This document shows, one piece after another, positions 36,480 to 47,605 of a stretch of 64,000 nucleotides of DNA. Source of the DNA: Phoronis australis (lineage: Eukaryota > Phoronida > Phoronidae); contig NMRA01000518.1 of the NCBI GenBank assembly GCA_002633005.1, positions 244,842-308,841 on the forward strand, given 5' to 3'. Position 1 is the first letter of the stretch. Every line of letters starts with the position of its first letter. The notes under the pieces are model-generated. The model saw nothing but the letters and a program-made list of their open reading frames with translations, ran no database searches and was not told the DNA's origin. Made by a program: the position numbers and the translations under genes.

Positions 36480-39419
36480 CTACAACAAAGCATTTGCTTT
36501 GAGACTTAGGAAAGTACGTATGTTTTGTCGTTTGTAGTCAATAAGACCACTCTAGTGAGATTTTCACCATTTAATTATCAAAAGGTCAGTTGCTTGATCA
36601 CAGGCACGAGGCTGCTTTTCACAGGAATAACGTAAATCGAACTTTTGATTTTGACTACTTACTGTTATGATGCTGATGTCGTCTCGTTCTCTGCACAGAA
36701 TAGAAATAATTTCTCGGCTTAAAAGGCAAAGTAATTCTTTTGATGTTACCTTTAGTAAAGTAAAGATCAATTGTTATCTTGAACAAGCAATTCCTCTGTT
36801 AATTACTACTTTCTTCGTGTGTATTTACTGTCTGTGGAACAAGAAAAACGAAACTAAAACGCTTTCAGCACATCTTCGCTTTTGGGTTGAAAACTGTCAC
36901 TTTTGTGAACTTTGCCGACTAGGTTGCTGCGAGTATAAAAGCGAAAAACGCACTTTGAATGCAAGTGTTTTAAACTCTGCACAGGCTTTTTATATGGTCA
37001 GTACCTGGATAAGTTTCATATGTTGCGGTTTTGTTATAGAAAAGAAATAAACTACTTTCCCTCAGTTCGCCCTGCCTAGGGAGACAAAAAATGAGGAAAA
37101 ACTGCTGAACATAGGGGGATCCATGGTGTCAAGCGTGGTCGGATCCCTCTTTTTCCCTTGATCAAATCCAGAATTTTCAAATTGTGGACTTGGACAACCC
37201 CTTTTTAAATACATCCTTGATCCGACCCCTCTTTCTAAAAATCCTGCATCCGCCCCTGTTGAGTGCCCCCCGTTGTTGTAAATTTATGAAACGAAAACAA
37301 GGAGTTAGGGAGCGGTATTGGGTTCATGATCCGCAATTCTTAGCTAAGGTGGGTTGTGACCTAAATCGAAAGCATAGATGAAAAGCGCGGGGAAATAACT
37401 CTTTACCATATATATTGTAAACGGGAGATCATCGGTCTTCGCCACACTGATTGTGCTGAGTGAATTACGTCAGGCAAGCAGCGCTGTTTGGTCTGACGAG
37501 GAGAAACATTGGGTATACATTCACTCCTATGCAAGAGGTATACTAGTTTCACCCCTACAACTATGGCGTTATGTGTGGTGACTGTGCTATGTCGGACATC
37601 ATTACAAACCCAGCCAAACCTCTTTCATCTCTTTTTCTTGTTCTCTTTTCTTCATGCGATACTTCGAAGACGACTCTCTGCGCTTGTTTAACATATCGTC
37701 GTCAATCTTTGAATTTGCATTCGATAGCATACTGACGCAACTTTTTTAACAGTTAATTCTCGGGAATGGCGTTTGTTGAAAATCAATAAGCTAAAAATAG
37801 CATTCCTGGTTTTCCCCCCACATCGTTTCGATGTCTTTATTTCAAAATCAGCCGCATGAAACGGTGGCTGTACGGTCTTATAGCTCAGCTTAGAGAAAAA
37901 ATACTTCAGAATTAACTTTGTAAAATGTTTTAAGAGAACAAGTATGTGGATGTTGGGCGCATATTGTCGTTATTCTGTCCCGTAGTCCGGTTATTAGTTC
38001 GATATCTCAAAAACTCCTCCCATTTTGATATTACTAGCTTGTAGGACATCATTACGGCTGTGAATGCTACTTCATTTGTCCCTCCTGACCCTCCCGGGGT
38101 CAGGGAGTTGTGACGTTTTCAGTATTTTGGAGGAAGAACGGATTGAAGGATTTCGATGACATTTGTCACGATGTCCGCGTACCCTCATAAATGTCTTTAG
38201 TTTCGTCTACTTTTTTCTTTAAGCAATCTCAGTTTATTAATGAGCTCTGCTCACTTCAAGCAGAACTAATTCATTTTCCTAAAACTTTGTGCTATCAAGC
38301 TGAGCCTCCACTCTTTTCACTATAAGCCAACTCGATTCTATCACATCTTGAGAAAATGATAATTCTTCGGTACATCCAGATTATTGCACACCTACAGTAA
38401 CTATTTCACATTATTTGTTGCCTATCACTTTACACTCGTTTTAAAACCTGGTAATCCATCAGATGTCCTTATGAGAAGTAACCAGCTTCCAAAACTCTGG
38501 GTTTTCATTCGCCGTTCTCAGTGAGCGGGCCACAGTTATATTTGTAGCGCTGGTCCCAAAACTCCTGCTATGCAAGTTCAAACATGCGATCCGAAGATGC
38601 GAGAATCTCGCGGAAACACAAGATCACATAATGCTTCGCGAAATAGTGTCATGTAGCACAAGCTAAGCCCGTGAGCACACAAGCTTCCTTAGCTAGATTC
38701 TTGCGTTTACGAAATTTTACCCAGGTGTTACCAGATCCTGAACTGCATGTACAAAGTCGGCTGGGATCTCAAGATTATTAGTGCGTGGCCGTTTTCTTTC
38801 TCAGGGTGACGTTGAGAAAAACCTTGATCCTAATAATAATGGAAGATGTAAAGTTTGTGTTTCCAAACACAAGCAGCATTAAAGCCAATGGAATGTCATG
38901 ATTTCATAATTAAAAAACCTCGGTTTGCCCGTGATTGCTGAGGTTTTCGAAACTTACACAGAAACGCAAAATGGCTCCTGATTTCCTTATTCCAGACTAC
39001 ACTGCAGCCGATCACAGTAACAATGGTTGGGGTGGCCGGATACTATGTACTCTGCGGTATACATTATGCTCTGACAAAATTATTCCACAGTTTGACATCT
39101 GATCGACAGAAGTTCACATCGAAAAGCAGACTATAGACTTTAGTTTCGCTCAAGATCTCAGTCACCATCTGAAAGAAAAGTGTATTCCAAAGCATGTCCT
39201 AGGCGGTTTTTGGGGTTCACCCGTAAGACCTAAATGGTAATTACAAATGGAGATTTTAACGCTCTAAATGCCATTTGTAAGACCCAAGGAAAATGTTCAA
39301 AATTGGCTACCTTCCTTCGGAGCATCATGTCTCTGATAGAATTCACATGGAACTATCAGACACTATGCTTTATGCATGTGCACTATTCGTCAAAACGCCA
39401 TTAGGAAGAGTTTTCAATT
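36480..39419. other. Presumed intron or upstream of bZIP gene B; transposon end at 37121-37260
   Basis: No basic-region exon was found. A G/C-rich pair (GGGGGATCC near 37117, and a reversed CAGGGGCGGATGCAGGATT ending near 37259) looks like a short DNA transposon with inverted termini. A CCTGACCC/GGGTCAGG palindrome is at 38086-38106. The 127-codon plus-strand frame at 36667-37050 has no motif. Confidence 0.35.
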
Positions 39420-39720
39420 TGTTCCACTTTTGTATGAGGGACTGTCAAACTAAGACCTTGTGATTTTCATGAAAAACTCTTACGTTAGATAAAACGTAAA
39501 ATAAATACCATTTTAGAAAACTGTTAACAAAGTTTTTGAGATCTCATCTTGAACACTTACATCAAATAAAAATTGATCATGCTATTGATACCACAGTTTT
39601 GTCATCACTGCACTTCTCTTTTTTGCTAATTTTTACTAAAAAGTTACGGTCGCGTGACCCAATAAGTTGGTAAAAAGTTAAAAAATCAAAGTCTACAGGC
39701 TGACTGCTTTCAGAAAATAA
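39420..39720. repeat. Dispersed repeat with TTGATACC-TAGTTTTG core (copy 2)
   Basis: Shares the landmarks of the copies at 34793 and 49195, including AGTTTTTGAGATCTCATCTTG, which is matched at 49282 by CGTTTTTGAGATCTCACTAT. The later AAAAGTTACGGTCGCGTGACCC corresponds to the ACATGATCAC-TGGCCC block. Non-coding. Confidence 0.55.
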
Positions 39721-41460
39721 ATACTTATAATCTATAGTCTTGTAAATATGTGGCTAAATACACAGACATGTCGATCCAAATGATGGCCGTCATCATACAA
39801 CTGGGATCAAGTTGACCTTTTGACATTTCACTAAAAAAGGAGAGTGTGTAACTAATAAAGGAGACAACACGAGTCACGTGATGCAGTCGTTGAGCTCCAA
39901 ACGGCGGATCATCACGCTATAGAAAACACCACTCGCACTCAACAAGCATCCGGTAACCTAATGTAACAAGCAAAATATGGAATTTAATCGAGTCAACTTT
40001 CAAAGACTACGCCATGACTGACGTCAATTCCTTTGACTTGAAATTCAATCTTACATCTTTGCACCAAGGCTACCCTTTGCGATGCTGTTTGTTCGAGGAA
40101 GGAGGCCGATAATAAAAATAAAACTTCGTCAGACGTTGGAATTGTTTAAAAACCTGTACAGAACATTAAGATTTCAACTCATATCGTACTGTAGGCCCAT
40201 ACTCTATTGTTCTGCGTCAATGTGCAAGATCGCCAAAATGCACTTTTTTCCGGCTGTAGTGTACAATCTGCAGCCCGCGCCGTGTTTTGTCTTCTTTCTC
40301 AGAGCTTCACTCTCACCGTGGCGTAAACCTACATGTACATTTGAGGCTCTAGTTTCTAATTATTGTAGTATACTTTGTTCTTCATTAATTTGCTTCTACT
40401 TTCTAATGCATACAGGTTCAACGGCATCATTATTTTACTGCATACTACGAGCCTATTTTTATACCAGACAATACTTGCCGAAGGTTGTAGAGATTTGCTT
40501 GTCTATGCTGAATATAACGTTTCTTAAAGTGCAGCGCGTCAATCTTTTACGTTTTTTAAGTACTGAATGCATTGAAAATGTATGAAAGTCATAAAAATCT
40601 TGAAACTATTACGAGACGGTTAAATTTGAATTCGCTTGGCGCATCGTTTGGCGCATCGTTTGACGCAAATTCATTGTCTAGGGAGCAGTTTATATTGTAC
40701 CAGTGCACCCGAGTGTGCACAAAATCCTTGAAGGTCTTCCCGATGTTCCCTAATTTTTTGCTAGAAAATGAGCAAACAGCAAATAGTGAAGTCCAAACAT
40801 GGATTTTTTTCTGAGACCAATTTCGTCATCATTCATTTGTATTCCCCACGTCTTCCAGTCTTGTGGAGCCCTGGGACTCATGGATTTCTTAGTCATAATT
40901 ACATTAACACTGCTGGAAAGACAATCTGGCACAAGTTGTTGTTTGCTATGAAATGTGGCGGTTGAGAAACAGACATAGGAACAGTTTCAAAAAAGAAGTT
41001 CTTCTCGCGGGTAATGAATGGTTTCTTTTCATGAGAAAAGAGTCGTTACAAAGAAGATACATATGCATGCACAAGCACACGCACACGCACACGCACTCGC
41101 ACACATATAATGAGTGATTGACAAATTACGTTGCACATCATGCGACTAACGCTTCGAGGACAACAGACTGCAACATTGACGATATAATCGCGAAAGACAC
41201 CATTACATTTCCTGTTATGTATTTTGGAGATTTTTAGAGCCAGACTACTCCGTTACATTGCGTTTTCGAAGAAATTCAACATATGATCAATTTAAGTGAT
41301 TGTAACTATTACAAAGTATTGTGGGCACGACACAGTGTTTCTGTAATTCTGTATTAGATGTATTTGTCGGGTTTGGTCGATTTCCAACTATCCTGTAGCC
41401 AAATGAATACTCTGCTCTTATGGGTTGGTTTCCAGACAACAGTCATCAATGCATCCAGTG
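39721..41460. other. Intergenic; long but unconvincing open frame 40082-40585
   Basis: A 167-codon plus-strand frame at 40082-40585 is the longest in this part. Its translation is rich in C, F, L, Y and S, shows no motif, and the opposite strand is closed. It could be chance in AT-rich DNA or a lineage-specific protein. A CGCACACGCACACGCAC microsatellite is at 41064-41108. Confidence 0.35.
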
Positions 41461-41679
41461 TTAATAAACCAACTGTTCCCATTCAGGTCCCTGACTCTGG
41501 ATGGGACAGCAGGTGATGACTCCGTTGGGGTGAGATGCTTCTGCGGAGGTTTTTATCAAGGGGCAGATGCAAAAGGTCTCACGTTCGGCAAGTCTTTGTC
41601 GCAGCTTCTTATTTTCACTTTTCCATTGTTCGTTGATATGTTGCAAGACAACTATTTGTGCTCGAAGTCCGGATAGCTC
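41461..41679 (-). CDS. bZIP leucine-zipper terminal exon C (Fos/ATF3/BATF-like)
   Basis: Reverse strand. Acceptor ATTATGTTTTCAG and a phase-0 exon of 72 codons plus stop, beginning ELSGLRAQIVVL. Heptad residues are L5, L12, W19 and L26; the final histidine is replaced by R33, while C37 is kept (RETFC). INEQWKSENKKLRQRLAE aligns with exons A and B. The tail is shorter (PNGVITCCPIQ and WEQLVY at the end). The intron position is the same as in A and B, so the three share ancestry by duplication. The upstream basic-region exon was not found up to 44096. An intact frame suggests function; diverged dimer-interface residues suggest different partners. Confidence 0.65.
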   Translation of the reverse strand, partial: ELSGLRAQIVVLQHINEQWKSENKKLRQRLAERETFCICPLIKTSAEASHPNGVITCCPIQSQGPEWEQLVY

Positions 41680-42548
41680 CTGAAAACATAATTGCACCAT
41701 TTTAATACAATCTGTTTCAATCAGCAGTGCATTATCTAAGGTAAGTTACTTGCAGGTTTGGCGAGATATCGCCATGCATAACAAGCAAAGGGCCTATCAC
41801 TAGTTTCCAGTTGACAGTAGCTTACGTTACGGAACAAGTCTCATTCACTAAATGCAATAATATCCACCTAACATGACAGTTCCTTTAAAACAAAGAAAAA
41901 CATTTTCTCACATGATGTGGCATGTGTTGCGACACGATTGGTTAATAACACGGAGTACGTCATGGGCGAATCAAAAAGTAGTGCAAAGAAGAAATCCATA
42001 CGCTTTATATTCATATCGTCTTCAAAACACTAAAGCAAACCAAACGCGCGCCAACAAAACAATGCCGGAATTCCGAGAAGGTGATAATGATATGATTGGC
42101 AAATAGGGTGTCGCAACTCTACGTACTCCCAGTCGGAAAGACATGCAAACAACTTCTTAAACGGACCCATCTTCGGCGCCGAATTCCATATGCACGTTCA
42201 TTCAAACTCAACTCAACTCAAGGAACGCGGCGAGACTGTCTAGCTGTGCTGTTTCAAGGTCAAGTCAGTGCTCACGCACGAGGAAACCTTGTTGACAGTT
42301 ATTAATAAACATTTTTTACAAAGTTTTGATATTATAACTTCAAAGATTCTAACTTGAATATTTGTTACGAAAGTTAAATGTAGTTTACAATTGTTAAGCT
42401 TAAAACAAAACTATTAACAAAAGTAACTGCATTACTTTACATTGCGCAAGCGTGTTTTTACGAAAGTTGCTTCGTGTGGTTGAAAGTTTTAGACACGTCG
42501 AGTTTTTCGGCAAAAAGATCTTTTCTACAGTTCATGTGAGAAAGCAAA
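41680..42548. other. Upstream of bZIP exon C
   Basis: No basic-region exon was recognised. On the minus strand there is a TGACGTA word (41956-41962) and an ATATAAA word (42004-42010). These could be CRE-like and TATA-like but are too short to rely on. Confidence 0.25.
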
Positions 42549-42684
42549 TCCTATACTGGTCTCAGATTTATGACATGGGCAAAACCCCTTGGAAATTTCG
42601 ACAAAATACCTCGGCAAGCCTGGAGATTTTGACGAAATTTCCAAAAGGTTTTGCCCATGTCATAAAGCTGAGACTCGTGTAGGA
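42549..42684. repeat. Long hairpin, 59-bp arms and 18-nt loop
   Basis: The left arm (42549-42607) and the reversed right arm (42626-42684) agree at about 52 of 59 positions. They share the 20-base run TTTATGACATGGGCAAAACC. The loop is ACCTCGGCAAGCCTGGAG. Such a compact hairpin may be a tiny foldback transposon or the precursor of a small RNA. No flanking duplication was recognised. Confidence 0.85.
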
Positions 42685-44096
42685 TTCTCTATACATGAAA
42701 CGGAGTATTTTACGTCTCTATTTAAAATATGCTAGCGTTACTTTCGGATTGCAACAATCAGATGTGGATTGCAATAATCAGAGATGGGGGAATTCTTTAG
42801 GAAAAATGCCTTCCATTGTGTAAATATTGTCGAAGACAACCCCTATGAAAAAGCCACTGTCTCGGGACATTGGAGAATTAAAGAGACCATCGAAAGTGCA
42901 TTGGCATTTTAGATCTGTACATGTGTAGACGTTCGCTATTAAGAAATTTACATTCAATTGCGGCACGCATTGTTACTACACGAATTATAATTATAGCGTA
43001 CGTTATAATTTAAAGAAATGCAAACTCTTTGTGCTACTTACCGTTATCTTACACTCGTGGCTGGTCGTTGGGTTATACAGAGATATACGAAAAGTCTGCC
43101 AAAGAGTGAGATTTTAGGGAATTAGCCGTGATCGTTTCTGAAATTTGGGGAGTAGAAACTCAGTCAGCTGGGCCCCATACGCAGCTGCCTAGTTGTTGCA
43201 GTGCCGTCATATTACGAGAGCATCCTCGCTATTTATCTTGAGTTAATTTATTTCGTTAGGGCGCATTGCTCATACACAAGGGTACAAAAAGTAACCAAGG
43301 GAATAGTTCAATCTACTTGCACACGTCTTTCGCATCTTGGGGATCACAGGCCACAGGAAATCAGTTTATTCGCATTCGAAACAATGCGTTACAGAGCATT
43401 TGGCGATTTTCGTGTCCTAGGAATGAATCGGTTGAAGCAAATAATTAGAAGTTTTGTCAGTTTAAAACAAACCGTAATTTAGTTTAAAAAATAAAATACA
43501 CAGCTATGATGCAACTTCAAAAAACGAATTTTAACGCGTCAGCGTAGTCAAAACCTATGTGTTTTCAAATGATTTTCTTTCAGCATGAAATCATTTTATC
43601 ACCAAAAACAACATAAAAAATTCGAGTTCAACAAGTTTTTGGAAGTTCTGGTGGTGTGCCAATGACCGCCACACAAATTAAGAAAGTCGAAAGTAGAAAG
43701 CAAGTGCAAATAAGCTTTAAAACAATCTATGAAATTTTTATTTTAGAGATATCTTTTGATTTCTGAGAACAACGGAAAGAATTTATTTACAAAAAAATTC
43801 AGGAGTACCAGTGATACGTTGTGAATAAGATGGAGGGGGAAATAGTGTATAAGGTTTGGCGTTTGAATTGGTTGCTTTTGGCATGGATCGGGAAAGCTCG
43901 TCAAAAATACATTTTAAACAATCCCTGACGAAAGTATCAGCTCGCAACGTCTACTATAGAATTATTTGTTTCTCGCTTGAAGGAATTTTCCGAAAAAAGC
44001 ACAACATTCACGATTTTTGGAATACGCAAATTACAAATTTCGTGTGAAATAAAACTCGAAACATTTTATGCTTAAAACACATCCAGGAGTAGCTTT
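42685..44096. other. No recognisable gene
   Basis: AT-rich; frames at 43201-43482 and 43856-44047 show no motif. Confidence 0.4.
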
Positions 44097-44354
44097 ACTT
44101 AGGACGTTTTAACGTAAAACGCTTTAAATGTGTCGCGTAAAAGCGAAGCGTTTTAGCTGGAACGTTTTAACACGTCAAACAGAAGCATAATAATGTTTCT
44201 GCCGCTGAAAAAGAAAGTGCAATGACGTACACGTGTCGAATAATGTACACGCGGTTAATAACGTTTCGTACAACAGCTGCTGTCCAACTCCGTTAAAACG
44301 CAGTATCGAAGAAGCTTGTGTTGTCAACAAAACCCGTCTCTAAACGTCCTAACT
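44097..44354. mobile_element. 258-bp MITE with ACTTAGGACGTTT ends
   Basis: ACTTAGGACGTTT at 44097 is reversed, with one mismatch, at 44342-44354. The interior is rich in AACGTTTTAACG-type words in both orientations. No coding capacity. Confidence 0.6.
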
Positions 44355-44455
44355 GAAACGTTTTGAATTTATGGTTGCGTCAATACAGCTATTTACGGTG
44401 GCCCAAATATGACATCACATATTTCTTTTTTATCTCAGGATCTCGAGATCCCGAT

Positions 44456-44750
44456 TTAATTATCTCTGGATCTCGAGATAATTTTCCTCAATGTGCCAAT
44501 GTATGTAAACTGTCTCCGGGCGCGTGACATTGCCTTACCATTTGAATCGAACGGATGATTCTCAAAGTTTTTCGTCTCACCATTAGTGATACATTCGTGG
44601 TGCATGAATCTATAACCATGTTGCTGCCCTGGCATCGATCTTTGTCGGTGTATGAAACCAATCACCTCATCAATGCCTGAATCATTGTTACGACGTGAGA
44701 GCCCTAGTCTTGACAACAAATTTGTGCATGTTCACGAACATAGTAAGTTC
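44456..44750 (-). pseudogene. Broken integrase-core-type transposase (N-terminal part)
   Basis: The minus strand reads SRLGLSRRNNDSGIDEVIGF, then PGQQHGYRFMHHECITNG. A shifted frame follows with RRKTLRIILRSI, then the first frame again with SRARRQFTYIG. The order L-G-L-x-R-R, G-x-x-H-G-Y-R-x-M-H-x-x-C, V-x-R-x-T-x-R-x-I-L-x-x-I and R-R-x-x-x-Y-x-x-G matches what precedes the DDE integrase core in a family of eukaryotic transposases related to bacterial IS3-type and retroviral-type integrases. The expected W-H-x-D-G catalytic core is absent because the terminus of the element follows at once. Frameshifts and deletion make it non-functional. The family name is from memory of motif order and should be confirmed. 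Confidence 0.5.
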
Positions 44751-45131
44751 CTTAATTCGGGTTATTTGACATTTCGCTGTTTCCATCTCATCCTCATTAC
44801 GTGCTTTAGCCACCAACCCAATTTCTGTATCCATTTCGTACTTGGATTTCATATCAGCCTCCCAGCGCGTGGTGTGTCTAACAATGAACTGTTGACCTAC
44901 TTTAAAGTGGACCACAATGCATCAGCTTGACACACTTTTAAGTGTGATCCACGGGCAGAGCCAGCATATTAAAATACCCTGGCTCCGTCCGTGACCAGAT
45001 CGACTTGATAAACGTTTTTGTGATAATTAGGTTAATTACACACTGCGCGTGTATGTTAAAATAATGAACGTGGCTAAGGGGTGTATAGATTTCATTGACC
45101 AAAACAAGTTTGCATTGAATAATTAATCAAA

Positions 45132-46745
45132 GTCCTGATAAGGGACCAGCAGTGGTTATAATGGACAAGCAGAAATATATTGACGAGGCTCTCCGACAAC
45201 TTAACGACACAGCATACTACAAACTTTTAGGTAATAACCCCAACACAAAACATATAACTAAAACTATTTTGAATGCTTTGAAATTCCATTTAGGTCACAT
45301 TGGCAAAGACACCAAAAACTACCTCATTCATAATGATGCTCAACCTAGTCGCTTTTATCTCCTTTCAAAAATCCACAAAGAAGGTAATCCTGGACGCCCA
45401 ATTATAGCCAGCAACAACTGCCCTACAAAAAAAAATTCTCAGTTTGCCGACTACCATCTTCAGCAATTTGTCCCCACCCTTTCTTCATATGTTAAAAATA
45501 TGAACCATTTTCTTAATATAATTAAAAACATCTGTGATTTACCTAAAAATTCCCTTCTCGTAACTCTTGATGTTAAAAGCTTATACACTAATATTCCTCA
45601 ACATGAAGGCATAGAAGCCTGTACCAAGTTTCTTAGTTAACGAAGTAATCCTAATGTACCTACATCTTTTATTCGCTCTCTTCATGAACATGTACTTACC
45701 ACGAATCATTTTACCTTTAATAATAATCACTACCTCCAAATACTAGGCACAGCTATGGGCACTAGGGTTGCTCCTACTTTTGCCAACCTTTTTATGGGAA
45801 ATCTAGAAAACAGCTTCATCAAATCCTGCTCTGAAAAATCCCCTTCTCTGGCTAAGGTACATTGATGACATTTTTATGATCTGGACCCATGGCCCACAAA
45901 AATTAGATGTATTTTTTAGAAAATATTAACAAATTTCACCCTACTTTTAAGTTCACTCATGACATTTCTCAAAATAAAGTCTCATTTTTAGATGTAACTG
46001 TCATCCTTAATAATGATCAACTAGAAACTGACTTATTCTGTAAAGAAACTGACAAACACCAATATCTGTCATATCACTCGTGTCATCCCTTTCATTGCAA
46101 GAAAAGCCTTCCATATAGCCTTGCCCTAAGAATTCGACTCATTTGTTCAGAAGAAACTTCCTTTATCAACCGTTTAAAAGAACTCAAGTACTATCTAGTT
46201 CAACGTCATATACACAAACAGTTTGACAAAGTCCGTTCAATCACACGAAATGAATATTTAAGAACTAAAACTAAAGGCAATACTAATTTTTTGAATACCA
46301 TTCATAACTATGTTCAATCCATGTTTAAACGGAATTAGCCGCGTCTTCAGAAAACATCTTTCCACGCTGCATATTTCACCTCAAATGAATAACCTATTTC
46401 CTCATCCACCTATAATTTCTTGGAGAAAATGTAAAAATCTAAAAAAATTTTAGTTAAAAGCTAATATCGACAATATACACCAAACTAACAAACCTATTGG
46501 CAACACACAATGTAACAAAACTAGGTGTAAAATGTGTAACTTTATCAACGATAGCACTTTTTTCCAATCTTCCCAAACCCTCACAGACTCAAAAGAGAAC
46601 AATATTGGATAGACAAGCTCAATACAATAGAACCTCATGGATTGAACATAAAAACTTCTTAAAACATATCATTGAATTTTTTACGCAAAAATGTATCATA
46701 TTCATTACACCATATCTTAAATGTCAATTGTCATATAGTGTTTGA
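45132..46745 (+). mobile_element. Truncated Penelope-like retroelement (reverse transcriptase)
   Basis: The copy starts abruptly within the reverse transcriptase at the conserved DKGPAVVIMD segment, so it is 5'-truncated. Blocks in order are SRFYLLSKIHKEGNPGRPII (45340-45408), LLVTLDVKSLYTNIP, a stop at 45638-45640, GTAMGTRVAPTFANLFMG (45748-45801), and the catalytic RYIDDIFMIW in a shifted frame near 45856-45885. HPTFKF, NKVSFLDVTV and KETDKHQYLSYHSCHP follow (45907-46338), then a cysteine cluster CNKTRCKMC near 46510. Only the beginning of a GIY-YIG-like endonuclease remains (CIIFIT and LKCQLSY) before similarity ends at 46745. These enzymes copy element RNA at nicked DNA. This copy is dead: two frameshifts, stops and two truncations. 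Confidence 0.85.
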
Positions 46746-47509
46746 TTTTACTTTATTTCTGTTTCTGTTGATAAAGGACGTTATTACATCCGAAAATTTC
46801 AGTTGATCCATTCTTGTTGTTTCATTTACCTATTTATATTCTACTCAAAGTCCTTGAGATTTTAACGTCTCGCCACATAATCGTCTTTTTCCTGACTTCG
46901 GCAAATCGACTTAATTTAAAATTAGGAACTCAAGTTCTCGAAAACGGCTTGGTGGATTTTGCTGAAACTTTCCAAACTTAATATTGGTTTGTTAACCTCA
47001 AACACTTTGTTAGGATTTTTGATATAAAGGCCTAGTTTTTGCGTAATGTAACAAAGATGAATAAGACTTCTATTTTTTACAAAAAATACCTTGCGTTTTG
47101 CGAGTTGAATTGTCATAGAAATCAGACTAAAAGGCTAATTGGAAATTCCTAACAGCGTTTTTGAGGTAATTGGGGAAGTTTTAATTTAAAAAAGCTTTCA
47201 TTAAAATCGATCCAGGTGTTATTTTGGTATGAATGTACCTTTTTTAAAAATGAAATTTTGACTTATAAAGGTGTTAATGTGATACTAATAATGATACATA
47301 ATTATAAAATATGTTTTCATATTCCTTGAGCTTTTTTCTTTCAGAAAATAGAAACTTTTACTAGTTGACAAAGCCCAGTTTTTTATATACGAGTTAGAAT
47401 GGAGGCTACTAAATAAGGTTTGAGATGACCTAAACATAAGCGTTGTCATTGATGTTTTGTTGCTATGATGCATCCTGATAGCTCTGTTGACTGTGTGGGT
47501 AAAGATTGT

Positions 47510-47605
47510 ATGGCCTTGATTACTTGTCCTGATGATGTTGAATGAGGCATCGAAACATTTTGAAGTTGAAAAATCTCGTTTTTTAAAATAAATATTGTCA
47601 CTTAC
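47510..47605 (+). mobile_element. Possible 3' tail of a Penelope-like element
   Basis: TCCTGATGATGTTGAATGAG, then GCATCGAAACATTTTGAAG, and an AATAAATATT-containing end resemble the terminal segments of Penelope-like and related retroelements (CTGATGA ... GAAAC). It could be the tail of the copy at 45132-46745, with 46746-47509 as the intervening untranslated region, or a separate fragment. The CTGATGA/GAAAC pair recalls a minimal hammerhead ribozyme, but the stem between them does not pair well here. Confidence 0.3.

Noticed and set aside
36667-37050. 127-codon plus-strand frame
   Set aside because: Lies behind the minus-strand bZIP exon and shows no motif; a CRERDD stretch on its minus strand was considered as a bZIP basic region, but the invariant N-x-x-A-A-x-x-C-R pattern is missing.
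38086-38106. GC-rich hairpin resembling a bacterial-type terminator
   Set aside because: The context is eukaryotic, there is no gene upstream, and such short palindromes are common in transposon debris.
40082-40585. 167-codon open frame, longest in its region
   Set aside because: Biased C/F/L/Y/S composition, no motif and no splice context; kept only as a remark, not called as a gene.
41064-41108. Regular CACACG array considered as CRISPR-like
   Set aside because: It is a simple dinucleotide/hexanucleotide microsatellite without unique spacers.
47523-47560. Hammerhead ribozyme (CTGATGA ... GAAAC) in the Penelope tail
   Set aside because: The segment between the two core words does not form a proper stem II (the first pair would be T-C), so only the resemblance is noted.
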